Assembly (NCBI GenBank): GCA_944324475.1
Contig: CALUWK010000007.1
Location: forward strand, 1 to 59,746
Direction: 5' to 3'
Length of the DNA: 59,746 nucleotides
Source of the DNA: Candidatus Gastranaerophilales bacterium
GTDB lineage: Bacteria; Cyanobacteriota; Vampirovibrionia; Gastranaerophilales; Gastranaerophilaceae
Shown piece after piece: positions 45,704 to 56,161 of the stretch. A program made the position numbers and the translations under genes. The notes under the pieces were generated by a model. That model had not been told where the DNA came from and ran no database searches. It worked only from the letters and a program-made list of their open reading frames with translations. The first letter of the stretch is position 1, and every line of letters begins with the position of its first letter.

Positions 45704-47068
45704 CTACATTTCAACAACAGGTTTCATTTTATTTTTAAATTTCGTTGTAGCTCCAAAGAATAACAAATCTACATTGCCGGTTGGACCATTACGTTGTTTT
45801 GCAACAATAATTGATGCTTTATTTTTAAGTTCGGGGTTTTCTTTATCATAATATTCTTCTCTATGCACAAACATAACAACATCAGCATCTTGTTCTATGG
45901 CGCCTGATTCCCTTAAATCAGATAACATAGGTCTTTTATCTGTTCTATCTTCAACCTTACGGGATAATTGAGAAAGAGAGATTATAGGTACATTTAATTC
46001 ACGTGCTAAAGATTTCAAACCTCTTGAAATACCAGAAATAGCTTGATTTCTATCCATGATGGTTTTATCTTCAATTAATTGAAGATAATCAATAATAATC
46101 AATCCTAAATCAGGATATTTTGTTTTAATACGTCTTGCTTTTGCTCTTATATCAGATAAAGTTACTCCTGATGAATCATCAATTAAAATTGGTGCTTCAT
46201 GGAGTTTATTCATTACATCAGCTATTTTTTCCCATTCATTTCCATTTAACTCGCCTGTTCGTGCTCTTTGAGCATCAATTTCTGCTTCTGAACATAATAT
46301 ACGTTGAGTAAGTTGAGAAGCAGACATTTCAAGCGAAAAAATTAAAACAGGAACCTTTTGAACAATGCCGATATTTTGTGCAATATTAAGTGCAAAAGCC
46401 GTTTTTCCCATGGAAGGACGTGCTGCAAGAATAACCAAATCTGATTTTTGAAAACCTGCAAGCAGAGCATCGAGGTCATAAAAACCACTTGGAATTCCTG
46501 TGTATGAACCTTTATTATTATATCTATATTCAAGTTGTTCAACAGTTTCCATCAATAAATTTGAAATCAGTTGAACATCTTGTGATGTTTTTTGTTGTGC
46601 AATTTCAAAAATGGTCTTTTCGGCTATTTCAAGACTGACATTTGCTTCAGGATTTTTAAAAACTTCTTCTATTATTATCGTCCCTGCATTAATTAATCTT
46701 CTTTTTAGGGCATTTTCTTTAATAATTTCGGCATAGTATTCTATGTTCGAAGACAGAACCGTATCTAATCCAAGTTCACTCAGATATTCAATTCCGCCAA
46801 TATCATCTAATTTATTTCTTGAACGAAAATATTCCGCAAGCGAAAGCCCATCTATTGGCTTATTTTGATTGTATAAATTAAAAATAGCTTCATAAATTAG
46901 TTTATTTTGGGGTGAATAAAAATATTCTATATCTAGTATTTCAACTACTTTATTCATACTTTCTGGATTAATTAAAATTGCACCTAAAACTGCAGCTTCT
47001 GCTTCAAGATTATGAGGCGGAACATGCTTTATAGGGGTTGTAATTTTATTAGGTGCTTTAAAAACCAT
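45704..47068 (-). CDS. dnaB: Replicative DNA helicase DnaB
   Basis: 454 aa. N-terminal domain 'PPHNLEAEAAVLGAILINPE' and RecA-like core with Walker A 'ARPSMGKTAFALNIA', Walker B region 'GLIIIDYLQLI', and 'SQLSRKVEDRTDKRPMLSDL'. ATG 47068 (MVFKAPN) gives a normal N-terminus; upstream ATGs (47074, 47104) are possible but no strong SD decides. It converges with recR. Confidence 0.95.
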   Translation of the reverse strand: MVFKAPNKITTPIKHVPPHNLEAEAAVLGAILINPESMNKVVEILDIEYFYSPQNKLIYEAIFNLYNQNKPIDGLSLAEYFRSRNKLDDIGGIEYLSELGLDTVLSSNIEYYAEIIKENALKRRLINAGTIIIEEVFKNPEANVSLEIAEKTIFEIAQQKTSQDVQLISNLLMETVEQLEYRYNNKGSYTGIPSGFYDLDALLAGFQKSDLVILAARPSMGKTAFALNIAQNIGIVQKVPVLIFSLEMSASQLTQRILCSEAEIDAQRARTGELNGNEWEKIADVMNKLHEAPILIDDSSGVTLSDIRAKARRIKTKYPDLGLIIIDYLQLIEDKTIMDRNQAISGISRGLKSLARELNVPIISLSQLSRKVEDRTDKRPMLSDLRESGAIEQDADVVMFVHREEYYDKENPELKNKASIIVAKQRNGPTGNVDLLFFGATTKFKNKMKPVVEM

Positions 47069-47308
47069 AATCATTCCAATCTTTTTCAAACATGATTCTA
47101 CCATAAATTTATACTTTAGATATAGAAATTTCTAACTTTATTATAATTCTTTTGAGTGGTCAAAAAGGTTAATATAACAATGTCAGAGGAAATAAAAAAC
47201 TTTGATAACAGGTTAGATAAATAAATATTGCCATTTTATTTTTTTTAACCACCGGTTGTACAGAATAAGTCTATGGATAGATAGATAAAAAAGAAAAGGA
47301 GTATTGTC

Positions 47309-48157
47309 ATGTCAGTAGTAATTAACACAAATGTTGATTCCATTAAAATTCAAAACAATTTAACAAAGGCAACAAATTCTCTCTCAACAGCTATGCAGAG
47401 AATGTCTACAGGTTTAAAAGTTTTAACAGCAAAAGATGATGCGGCTGGTACTGTAATTTCGGCTCGTATGCAAGTTCAATTAGATGGTAATTTAATTGCT
47501 CAAAACAATGTACAAAATGGTAATGCTATGTTATCAACTGCAGAGGGGCATTTGGATGTTGTGCAAGATAACTTATCAAGGGTTCGTGATTTGACTTTGC
47601 AGGCAAAAAATGGTACTTATTCTGCAGAAGAAATTCAAGCTATGCAAGATGAGGCAACTCAGTTAATTGCAGAAATAGATCGTATTTCGTCATCTTCTAA
47701 GTATTCATCACTATTTTTGTTTGATGATGCAAAATTGCAAGCAGATGGTGCAACTTTTCAAGTTGGCGCAAATTCTACGGAAGATAACACTATTTTGGCA
47801 GATCAATCATTATTTCAAAGTGTTGAATTCCAAGAACTTACAACTATGGCGGATTTCGATTTGACAACTATGAGTGCTGCAGATATGGTTACTGCATTAA
47901 ATAATCTTGACCAAGGATTAGATAATATAACTGCAAGAAAATCTATAATAGGTTCTGCTCAAAATCGACTCGAATCAGCATTATCTACTTTAACTACTCA
48001 ATACGAAAACTTATCAAGTGCTAAATCAATAATTACTGATGCAGATATAGCTTCAGAAGCATCGAACTTTGTTCAGCAACAAATACTTCAACAAGTATCT
48101 ACATCATTATTAGCACAAGCGAACCAAGCGCCATCTATCGCTCTAAGTTTAGTATAG
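47309..48157 (+). CDS. fliC: Flagellin 1
   Basis: 282 aa: conserved D0/D1 halves with a short ~70-residue middle. N-terminus 'VINTNVDSIKIQNNLTKATN', 'RMSTGLKVLTAKDDAAGTVI', and C-terminus 'SSAKSIITDADIASEASNFV' and 'QQILQQVSTSLLAQANQAPS'. 'LSRVRDLTLQAKNG' keeps the D1 arginine/leucine pattern recognised by TLR5 in other flagellins. The Ser/Thr-rich centre is a possible glycosylation site. SD AAAAGGAG precedes ATG 47309. A 3' UTR element is shared with flagellin 2. Confidence 0.96.
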   Translation: MSVVINTNVDSIKIQNNLTKATNSLSTAMQRMSTGLKVLTAKDDAAGTVISARMQVQLDGNLIAQNNVQNGNAMLSTAEGHLDVVQDNLSRVRDLTLQAKNGTYSAEEIQAMQDEATQLIAEIDRISSSSKYSSLFLFDDAKLQADGATFQVGANSTEDNTILADQSLFQSVEFQELTTMADFDLTTMSAADMVTALNNLDQGLDNITARKSIIGSAQNRLESALSTLTTQYENLSSAKSIITDADIASEASNFVQQQILQQVSTSLLAQANQAPSIALSLV

Positions 48158-48167
48158 TATAAGAATA

Positions 48168-48189
48168 TCTAACTGGTGATGGCAATACA
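48168..48189 (+). promoter_or_regulatory. Conserved flagellin 3' UTR element (copy 1)
   Basis: Contains AACTGGTGATGGCAAT between the flagellin stop and its terminator. The identical 22-base block recurs at 57021-57042 after flagellin 2, whereas the flanking UTR and terminator differ. Confidence 0.6.
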
Positions 48190-48191
48190 GT

Positions 48192-48220
48192 GGGCCGATA
48201 ATATTATCGGCCCTTTTTTT
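48192..48220 (+). terminator. Terminator of flagellin 1
   Basis: 11-bp inverted repeat GGGCCGATAAT / ATTATCGGCCC (48192-48213) and a T7 tract. Confidence 0.93.
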
Positions 48221-48230
48221 GTATTAAAAA

Positions 48231-48252
48231 TGCCGAGATAAATATCTCGGCA
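48231..48252 (-). terminator. Terminator of ahcY (possibly bidirectional)
   Basis: 10-bp stem TGCCGAGATA / TATCTCGGCA (48231-48252), with T runs on both strands. It lies just after the ahcY stop on the minus strand. Confidence 0.85.
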
Positions 48253-48270
48253 TTTTTTAAAAATATTTTG

Positions 48271-49641
<1,371 letters not shown>

Positions 49642-49671
49642 TTAAGCTTGACAACAAAAGGAGTAATTATT

Positions 49672-51330
49672 ATGTCAACAGTAGAGTATTTTACTAATTC
49701 AGAAGAATTAAAAGAGCTAATGTCTGCAGCTCGTGCTACAATTACGGCACCTTTTTTCGGCAACAATGTTGAAGAAGTAAAAACAGTATCTGAAGCATAC
49801 AAGCTTGCAAAAGATTCATCAGGAACGATAGAGCTAACGGGCATGCCTGTTTATGAACCTGAAAAAGTTGGTTTACCTAAAGGAGCTAATCAATTATTAT
49901 TCAATGATGGAACAGTTGTTGGTCGTTGCGCTGCTGCAAGAAAAATTGTTGGAGAACCAAATTGTGATTTAGCATATCTTTTACCTATAATTCGTGAGGC
50001 AATTTACGGAACACGCGATAAATTAATGTATAAAACAGAAGCCGTAGTAGGTCTTGAAGAAGATTTTATGATTAAAGCACATTTAATGATTCCTGCAGGT
50101 TTTGAAAATATTATGTATTCTTGGATGTTAAATTTTCAATATATTAATGAAGAATATGCAAGAATGTATGATAATTCAAGAAAAATTAACGAAGGGGATA
50201 TATATGTGTTCTCTGATCCTGATTGGTCACATCCTGATTTTCCATACGGTTTAACATTTTTTGATCCTGTACATAACTGTGCTGCAATATTAGGTATGAG
50301 ATATTTTGGAGAACATAAAAAAGGTACCTTAACTCTTGCGTGGGGTGCAGCAGCTAGAAATGGTTATGCTTCATGCCATGGCGGAATGAAACGTTATAAT
50401 TTAGCAAATAATCAATCATTCCAAGTTGCCGTATTTGGTTTATCAGGTTCAGGTAAATCCACAATTACACATGCTAAGCATGGTGGAAAATATGATATTA
50501 CAGTTCTTCATGATGATGCATTCATTATTAATGTTCATGACAAATACACTATAGCACTTGAACCTGCATATTTTGATAAAACCGCAGATTATCCAATCGG
50601 ATGTGATGATAATAAATATATATTAACTCAACAAAATGCGGGTGCTATACAGTTGGCAGATGGTAAGGTCGTTTCAGTTACGGAAGACATAAGAAACGGT
50701 AACGGACGTGCTGTTAAATCAAAACTTTGGTCACCAAACAGGGTTGATAGAATTGATCAACCAATCAATGCTATTTTCTGGTTGATGAAAGATCCTACAA
50801 TTCCTCCTGTATTAAAATTATCAGGTGCATCTTTAGGTTCTGCAATGGGCGCTACATTAGCTACAAAACGTTCTTCGGCAGAAAGACTTGCTAAAGGGGT
50901 TGATCCTAACGCATTGGTTGTTGAACCTTATGCAAATCCATTTAGGGTTTATCCTCTTGCAATGGATTATGAAAGATTTAAGCAATTAATTGAAGATGGA
51001 GTTGATTGCTATATTTTAAATACAGGTGAATTTATGGGCACAAAAGTAAAACCTGCTCATACACTTGGAATTATTGAAGCTATTGTTTCAGGCGAAGCTA
51101 AATTCCATAAATGGGAAAACTTTACTGATATCGAAATTATGGATATTGAAGGTTTTGATGCTTCATTTAGCAATAAAGAATATGCAGAGCAATTTAGAGC
51201 TCGTATGTTAGATAGAATCAACTTTGTTAAATCAAGAGAAACCGAAAAAGCAGGCATAGATAAACTTCCTGCTGATGCTTTGGAAGCTCTTGAAAATGTT
51301 GTAAGACAAACAGAAACTGTTAATGTATAA
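49672..51330 (+). CDS. pckA: Phosphoenolpyruvate carboxykinase (ATP)
   Basis: 552 aa. P-loop 'VFGLSGSGKSTITHAKHGG' and the metal site 'VLHDDAF', with 'GCAAILGMRYFGEHKKG' upstream, identify ATP-type PEPCK. It interconverts oxaloacetate + ATP and PEP; in anaerobes it often runs toward oxaloacetate. ATG 49672 follows SD AAAAGGAG; the longer frame from 49648 starts before that SD. Confidence 0.96.
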   Translation: MSTVEYFTNSEELKELMSAARATITAPFFGNNVEEVKTVSEAYKLAKDSSGTIELTGMPVYEPEKVGLPKGANQLLFNDGTVVGRCAAARKIVGEPNCDLAYLLPIIREAIYGTRDKLMYKTEAVVGLEEDFMIKAHLMIPAGFENIMYSWMLNFQYINEEYARMYDNSRKINEGDIYVFSDPDWSHPDFPYGLTFFDPVHNCAAILGMRYFGEHKKGTLTLAWGAAARNGYASCHGGMKRYNLANNQSFQVAVFGLSGSGKSTITHAKHGGKYDITVLHDDAFIINVHDKYTIALEPAYFDKTADYPIGCDDNKYILTQQNAGAIQLADGKVVSVTEDIRNGNGRAVKSKLWSPNRVDRIDQPINAIFWLMKDPTIPPVLKLSGASLGSAMGATLATKRSSAERLAKGVDPNALVVEPYANPFRVYPLAMDYERFKQLIEDGVDCYILNTGEFMGTKVKPAHTLGIIEAIVSGEAKFHKWENFTDIEIMDIEGFDASFSNKEYAEQFRARMLDRINFVKSRETEKAGIDKLPADALEALENVVRQTETVNV

Positions 51331-51346
51331 GTTTTAAAGTGTATAA

Positions 51347-51384
51347 AATAACGCTAAACCAGAATAGTTTAGCGTTATTTTTAT
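51347..51384 (+). terminator. Terminator of pckA
   Basis: 13-bp stem AATAACGCTAAAC / GTTTAGCGTTATT (51347-51359, 51367-51379) followed by Ts. Confidence 0.92.
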
Positions 51385-51413
51385 TAAAATATTATTATAA
51401 AAAAATTTATAAA

Positions 51414-51445
51414 AATATCAAAGATAAGAAATTATCTTTGATATT
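51414..51445 (-). terminator. Terminator of the glycyl-radical cofactor gene
   Basis: 14-bp stem AATATCAAAGATAA / TTATCTTTGATATT with GAAA loop; on the minus strand it leads into TTTTTATAAATTTTTT. It lies ~30 bases after the stop at 51477. Confidence 0.85.
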
Positions 51446-51476
51446 ATAACCACATTTATGTTAGTTAGTAATTCCT

Positions 51477-51719
51477 TTAAGCACCCAGTTGAGAATGGAA
51501 TGTTCTTGAAATAACATCATCTTGTTGTTCTTTTGTTAATTTGATGAAATTAACTGCATATCCTGAAACTCTAACTGTTAATTGAGGATATTTTTCAGGA
51601 TGAGCTTGAGCATCTAATAATGTTTCACGATTGAAAACGTTAACATTCAAGTGATGTCCGCCTTTTTCAACATAACCATCTAAAAGATTAATTAAATTTT
51701 CTTCTTGTTGAGTTGTCAT
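51477..51719 (-). CDS. grcA: Stand-alone glycyl-radical domain (GrcA/YfiD-like)
   Basis: 80 aa corresponding to the C-terminal glycyl-radical segment of pyruvate formate-lyase: '[18 protein letters not shown]' and '[20 protein letters not shown]', where the glycine of RVSGYAV carries the radical. E. coli GrcA (about 127 aa) uses such a domain to rescue oxygen-cleaved PFL; this one lacks the N-terminal extension. SD CAGGAGATAA precedes ATG 51719. It is 17 bases after rubredoxin, likely cotranscribed. Confidence 0.9.
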   Translation of the reverse strand: MTTQQEENLINLLDGYVEKGGHHLNVNVFNRETLLDAQAHPEKYPQLTVRVSGYAVNFIKLTKEQQDDVISRTFHSQLGA

Positions 51720-51736
51720 AGTGTTTATCTCCTGTT

Positions 51737-51895
51737 TTATTCTTTGCTAAATTCATCTTTACCTACAGAGCATAAAGGACATAACCAATCTGTTGGTAAA
51801 TCCTCAAATTTTGTGCCTGCTTTTATATTATTATCTTCATCACCTAAGTCTTCATCGTATACATAGCCACATACGTTACAAATATATTTTGCCAT
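51737..51895 (-). CDS. rbx: Rubredoxin
   Basis: 52 aa. Two CxxC pairs, '[13 protein letters not shown]' and '[14 protein letters not shown]', bind the single iron; '[12 protein letters not shown]' is the conserved middle. It is a small electron carrier for oxygen, peroxide or NO detoxifying enzymes. SD GGAGAAAAT before ATG 51895. It has a TATACT -10 and an upstream Crp-type palindrome, and is divergent from the Crp/Fnr gene. Confidence 0.95.
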   Translation of the reverse strand: MAKYICNVCGYVYDEDLGDEDNNIKAGTKFEDLPTDWLCPLCSVGKDEFSKE

Positions 51896-51923
51896 ATTTT
51901 CTCCTTTTCAATTTTCTGTTTTT

Positions 51924-51929
51924 AGTATA
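51924..51929 (-). promoter_or_regulatory. -10 element of the rubredoxin-grcA promoter
   Basis: TATACT on the minus strand, 29-34 bases before the rubredoxin ATG. It predicts transcription start near 51917. No good -35 is present, as expected for an activator-dependent promoter. Confidence 0.55.
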
Positions 51930-51950
51930 CACTAGTTTAAACAACATTTC

Positions 51951-51966
51951 TGTTGTAATTACAACA
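51951..51966. promoter_or_regulatory. Palindromic Crp/Fnr-type operator
   Basis: Perfect 16-bp palindrome TGTTGTAATTACAACA. Its centre is 41.5 bases upstream of the predicted rubredoxin start site, the classic class II Crp/Fnr activator position, and it ends 12 bases before the regulator's own ATG. A second overlapping inverted repeat, ACAACA-TTTC-TGTTGT, spans 51941-51956. Confidence 0.65.
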
Positions 51967-51978
51967 AAAGGAAAATTT

Positions 51979-52647
51979 ATGGAAAAATTTTACTCTAAAA
52001 TTAAAAATTCCCCGCTTTTTTGTGGCATAACAGATGAAGAACTAACAAGAATGATAAAGTGTTTTGGCGGATATATTAAGAAATATGAAGATGGTGATAT
52101 GATTATACGTCAAGGCGAAATAATTTCAAAAATATATTTAATTTTAGATGGTGAAGTTAATATCGAAAAAGAAACGTATTGGGGCAGAAGAATTATAATT
52201 CAAAAGTTATATACGAATGATAATATAGGGCTTGCACTTGTTGCATCAAAAAATATTGAAGCCAATATTAATGCACTTTGTGTGGGGCATGCGCTTGTTT
52301 TAGTTTTGAATTATGATAAATGTTCAACAATGTGTCAGAATGCATGTAGCCATCATAGTATATTAATAAGTAATTTGTTTAAAATTTTGTCTAAAGAAAA
52401 TATTGAATTAATTGAAAAAATAGAAAATATATCACAAAAAACAATTAGAGATAAACTTTTAACTTATCTTTCAAATGAAAGCCAAAAAAATAAAACAAAT
52501 GTTTTTGAAATACAATTTAATAGGCAAGAACTTGCCGATTATCTTAATATCGATAGGTCTGCAATGTCTTTTGAATTATCAAAATTAAAATCGGAAGGTT
52601 TAATAAATTATAAGAAAAATAAGTTTGTTTTAAAGGTAGAATTATAA
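51979..52647 (+). CDS. Crp/Fnr-family transcriptional regulator (HcpR-like)
   Basis: 222 aa. N-terminal cyclic-nucleotide-like barrel ('IIRQGEIISKIYLILDGEV'), a cysteine group 'KCSTMCQNACSHH', and a C-terminal winged HTH ('RQELADYLNIDRSAMSFELS'). Regulators of this type in anaerobes sense NO/nitrosative or redox stress and control hcp/rubredoxin genes; the ligand is not shown here. ATG 51979 has SD AAAGGAAAA; the longer frame from 51793 overlaps rubredoxin. Confidence 0.88.
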   Translation: MEKFYSKIKNSPLFCGITDEELTRMIKCFGGYIKKYEDGDMIIRQGEIISKIYLILDGEVNIEKETYWGRRIIIQKLYTNDNIGLALVASKNIEANINALCVGHALVLVLNYDKCSTMCQNACSHHSILISNLFKILSKENIELIEKIENISQKTIRDKLLTYLSNESQKNKTNVFEIQFNRQELADYLNIDRSAMSFELSKLKSEGLINYKKNKFVLKVEL

Positions 52648-52757
52648 AAAATATTAATTTTTTGACAAAAACAAAAATAAATATACTCTATATTGACCAT
52701 GATTTTTATTTTTGATTTATACTATATTATACGTAAAATATTATAATGAGAGGTGCC

Positions 52758-54053
52758 ATGACAAATACAGTTAAAGTTGATGATAAAAATATTGCTACAA
52801 TAGATATAGTAATTGATGCAGCCATTGCTAAAGAAACTTATGAAAAAACATTAAAATCATATGGACAAAACGTTAATATTGCAGGTTTTAGAAAAGGAAA
52901 AGCTCCAAATAACATTGTTGAAAAATATGTTGGCACAGAAAGAATTAAATCGGAAGTTATAGATAGGCTCTTTTCGGTTGAATTTCAAAAAACAATTAGT
53001 GATAATAAGTTAAATATAGCTTTTCACCCAAATATTGAAAATGTTGAATTTGAAGTTGGTTCTGATTTAAAAATCAAAGCTTCGGTTGAACTCAAACCTG
53101 AGGTTAAAATTGGCAAATACAAAGATGTCGAAATTGAATATAAGGAATTTAAAAATCCAGAGAATGCAATAGATAAAGAACTTGAAATGACTCAAAAAAG
53201 ATTTTCAAAATTTGAAAAAGTAGATAGACCATCAACCAATAAAGATACGGTTGTATTCGATTTTGAAGGATATATAGGAAAAGTCGGAGAAGAAAAAATA
53301 GAACACGGGGATGCGAAGAATTATTCTTTGGATTTATCAAATTCAAATTTTATTCCTGGTTTTGCAGAAGGCTTGGTTGGACATAGCGCCGGAGAAGAGT
53401 TTGTAATTGACGTTAAATTTCCTGAAGATTACCATGAGGATAAGCTAAAAGGTGCTCCTGCGCAATTTAAAATTAATCTCCATGAAGTTAAAGAAAGAAT
53501 TTTGCCTGAAATTAATGATGAATTAGCAAAGAAAGCAGGAAAAGATAATCTTGAAGCACTAAAAGATGACATTAAGAAATATCTTGAAACTATGGCTAAA
53601 AATCAAAATGATAGGATAAAATCAGATTTAATTTTTGAAAATGTTTTAAATAACACTGAAATAAAAATCCAAGATACAATGTTGGATAGAGAATATCAGG
53701 CAATTATGGAAGAAACAAAGCGTCAAGTGATTCAACAAGGTCAAGATTTCAATAAACTTGTTGAAACTGAAGGTAAAGAAAACGTTGAAAAAAGGTATAG
53801 AGAAGAGGCAGAAAAAAGAATTAAAAATTCTTTAATTGTTGAGAAAATAGCAAATGAAGAACAATTAAAAATAGAGCAAAAAGACATTATGGAACATATA
53901 AATCAAATGGCAGCTATGTATGGAATGGCTCCTGTACAATTATTTGAGGAGTTAAGAAAAAATCCAAATGCTTTTGCTGCTATTTCTCAACAAATTACGG
54001 CAAATAAAGTAAATGAATTTTTACTTAACAATAACAAATTTATAGCAAAATAA
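52758..54053 (+). CDS. tig: Trigger factor
   Basis: 431 aa. Ribosome-binding signature 'GFRKGKAPNNIVEKYVG', an FKBP-type PPIase domain (~residues 150-245, 'IPGFAEGLVGHSAGEEFVID') and a helical C-terminal chaperone arm. ATG 52758 follows AGAGGTG. It is first of tig-clpP-clpX, the common bacterial order. Confidence 0.95.
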   Translation: MTNTVKVDDKNIATIDIVIDAAIAKETYEKTLKSYGQNVNIAGFRKGKAPNNIVEKYVGTERIKSEVIDRLFSVEFQKTISDNKLNIAFHPNIENVEFEVGSDLKIKASVELKPEVKIGKYKDVEIEYKEFKNPENAIDKELEMTQKRFSKFEKVDRPSTNKDTVVFDFEGYIGKVGEEKIEHGDAKNYSLDLSNSNFIPGFAEGLVGHSAGEEFVIDVKFPEDYHEDKLKGAPAQFKINLHEVKERILPEINDELAKKAGKDNLEALKDDIKKYLETMAKNQNDRIKSDLIFENVLNNTEIKIQDTMLDREYQAIMEETKRQVIQQGQDFNKLVETEGKENVEKRYREEAEKRIKNSLIVEKIANEEQLKIEQKDIMEHINQMAAMYGMAPVQLFEELRKNPNAFAAISQQITANKVNEFLLNNNKFIAK

Positions 54054-54071
54054 CTGAAAGGATAAAATTAG

Positions 54072-54662
54072 ATGAGTTTCGTACCAGTAGTTATAGAGCA
54101 ATCATCCAGAGGTGAAAGATCTTTTGATATATTTTCAAGGCTTTTAAGGGAAAGAATTATATTTTTAGGAACTCCCATAGATGACATGGTTGCAAATTTG
54201 ATAGTGGCACAAATGTTACTTTTGGATAGTGAAAATTCTGAAAAAGACATTATGCTATACATTAACTCCCCAGGAGGTTCTGTAACCGCTGGATTTGCAA
54301 TATATGATACAATGCAGCATATAAGAGCGGATGTCTCTACGATTTGTTTGGGGCAGGCTGCTTCAATGGGTGCATTTTTATTATCAAGTGGCGCTAAGGG
54401 CAAACGCTTGGCTCTACCGCATTCAAGGGTTTTGATACACCAACCGTTAGGTGGAGCGCAAGGTCAGGCAACAGATATAGAAATTCAAGCTAATGAAATA
54501 ATAAGAATTAAGAAGTCACTAAATTCTATTTTAGCTTCTAATACAGGTCAGCCTTTAAAGAAAATCGAAAAAGACACTGACCGCGATTACATTATGACAG
54601 CTAATGAAGCTGTTGAATACGGCATGATAGACAAAGTTATTACTTTGGAAGATAATAAATAA
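54072..54662 (+). CDS. clpP: ATP-dependent Clp protease proteolytic subunit
   Basis: 196 aa. Catalytic Ser in '[15 protein letters not shown]', His in '[14 protein letters not shown]', and Asp later ('[17 protein letters not shown]'). It forms the tetradecameric protease chamber with ClpX. SD AAAGGAT before ATG 54072. Confidence 0.97.
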   Translation: MSFVPVVIEQSSRGERSFDIFSRLLRERIIFLGTPIDDMVANLIVAQMLLLDSENSEKDIMLYINSPGGSVTAGFAIYDTMQHIRADVSTICLGQAASMGAFLLSSGAKGKRLALPHSRVLIHQPLGGAQGQATDIEIQANEIIRIKKSLNSILASNTGQPLKKIEKDTDRDYIMTANEAVEYGMIDKVITLEDNK

Positions 54663-54676
54663 GAAGGGCAGCACAA

Positions 54677-55975
54677 ATGGCTAAACCGACAGATCCAAAT
54701 TTAAAATGTTCATTTTGCGGAAAAACGCAGGATCAGGTAAAAAAATTAATCGCTGGTCCTGATGTTTGTATTTGTGATGAATGTATAGAACTATGTAATG
54801 AAATATTAGACGAAGAACTTTTTAATTTTAAACATGATGAAAAAGAAGAACAACAAGAAGTTGTTATGGAATCTATACCAAAACCGCATGAAATAAAAGC
54901 ATACCTTGATCAACATATTGTAGGTCAAGATGATGCTAAAAAAGTTTTGTCGGTTGCTGTTTATAATCATTACAAAAGAATTGCACATAATATGGAGCAA
55001 AAGGAATCAGATATTGAAATCCAAAAAAGTAATATTTTGTTGGTTGGCCCAACCGGTTCAGGAAAAACCCTTTTGGCTCAAACTTTAGCTAAGATGCTAA
55101 ATGTTCCTTTTGCGGTTGCTGATGCTACAACTTTAACAGAAGCTGGTTATGTTGGTGATGATGTTGAAAATATATTATTAAGACTTTATCAAAGTGCAGA
55201 TTATGATATAAAAAAGGCAGAAAAAGGTATAATTTATATTGATGAGATTGATAAAATTGCACGAAAATCCGAAAATCCTTCAATTACAAGAGATGTTTCA
55301 GGTGAAGGTGTACAACAAGCGCTTTTAAAAATGATTGAAGGAACTATTGCGAATGTTCCGCCTCAGGGTGGAAGAAAACATCCTCATCAAGAATTTATAC
55401 AAATTAATACAAATAATATTCTTTTTATTGTTGGAGGGGCATTTGTTGGTTTAGAAAAAATTGTTGAAAGACGAGCAGGTACCACGTCAAACATTGGATT
55501 TGGTTCAACTTCCTTAACAACTGAAGAAAAAGAACGTGAAAGTGCAAAAATATTAAAAAAGCTCCAACCTGATGATTTATTAAAATTTGGTTTAATTCCG
55601 GAATTTATCGGAAGAATCCCTATTTATACTGTTCTTGACCCATTGGATGAAGATACCTTAAAAATGATTTTAACCAAACCCAAAAATGCTATCGTTAAGC
55701 AATATGCTTGTTTGATGGGTATGGATGGGGTTGAGTTAAAATTTGAAGATGATGCAATAGAATTAATTGCAAAAGAAGCTCTGAAAAGAAAAACCGGAGC
55801 AAGGGCACTTAGGTCTATTGTTGAGGAAATAATGCTTGACATTATGTATGAGGTTCCATCAAAAGAGGATATAAAAGAATATATCGTAACTAGGGATATG
55901 GTTGAAAAAAAGCAACAAGGTGCTCAAGGTGAGGTTGTAAAGCTCCCAACCAAGCACCGAGAAGAAATAGCTTAA
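54677..55975 (+). CDS. clpX: ATP-dependent Clp protease ATPase subunit ClpX
   Basis: 432 aa. N-terminal zinc-binding domain '[14 protein letters not shown]...CDEC', Walker A '[15 protein letters not shown]', Walker B '[11 protein letters not shown]', pore loop 'GYVGDDVE', and sensor regions. It unfolds and feeds substrates to ClpP. It is 14 bases after clpP and ends in a terminator. Confidence 0.97.
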   Translation: MAKPTDPNLKCSFCGKTQDQVKKLIAGPDVCICDECIELCNEILDEELFNFKHDEKEEQQEVVMESIPKPHEIKAYLDQHIVGQDDAKKVLSVAVYNHYKRIAHNMEQKESDIEIQKSNILLVGPTGSGKTLLAQTLAKMLNVPFAVADATTLTEAGYVGDDVENILLRLYQSADYDIKKAEKGIIYIDEIDKIARKSENPSITRDVSGEGVQQALLKMIEGTIANVPPQGGRKHPHQEFIQINTNNILFIVGGAFVGLEKIVERRAGTTSNIGFGSTSLTTEEKERESAKILKKLQPDDLLKFGLIPEFIGRIPIYTVLDPLDEDTLKMILTKPKNAIVKQYACLMGMDGVELKFEDDAIELIAKEALKRKTGARALRSIVEEIMLDIMYEVPSKEDIKEYIVTRDMVEKKQQGAQGEVVKLPTKHREEIA

Positions 55976-56001
55976 AAATCCGCATTTGCGGATTTTTTAT
56001 T
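55975..56001 (+). terminator. Terminator of the tig-clpP-clpX operon
   Basis: 10-bp stem AAAATCCGCA / TGCGGATTTT (55975-55984, 55987-55996) with a T run, overlapping the end of clpX. Confidence 0.9.
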
Positions 56002-56089
56002 TTACAACTTTAGTATAAGAAATTTTATACTTTTTTTTGATTCCAATACTCCTTTAAAAATTATATATTAACAGTGTAATAAGGATATT

Positions 56090-56138
56090 AACCGCAAGGA
56101 TGACAATTTAGGCGTTCCCCTGCCTTGAGAATGCGGTT
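56090..56138 (+). promoter_or_regulatory. Structured leader of flagellin 2
   Basis: An outer stem AACCGCA / TGCGGTT (56090-56096, 56132-56138) encloses an inner AGGC / GCCT hairpin (56110-56113, 56122-56125). GGA motifs in AAGGATATT, CAAGGATGA and the SD AAAGGAG are spaced as in CsrA-controlled flagellin leaders. Function is inferred only. Confidence 0.4.
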
Positions 56139-56161
56139 TAGAAAAATAAAGGAGTATTAAA

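Noticed and set aside
47105-47308. Sigma-28 promoter of flagellin 1
   Set aside because: No TAAA...GCCGATAA-like pair at correct spacing; the GCCGATAA-like string at ~48194 belongs to the terminator after the gene.
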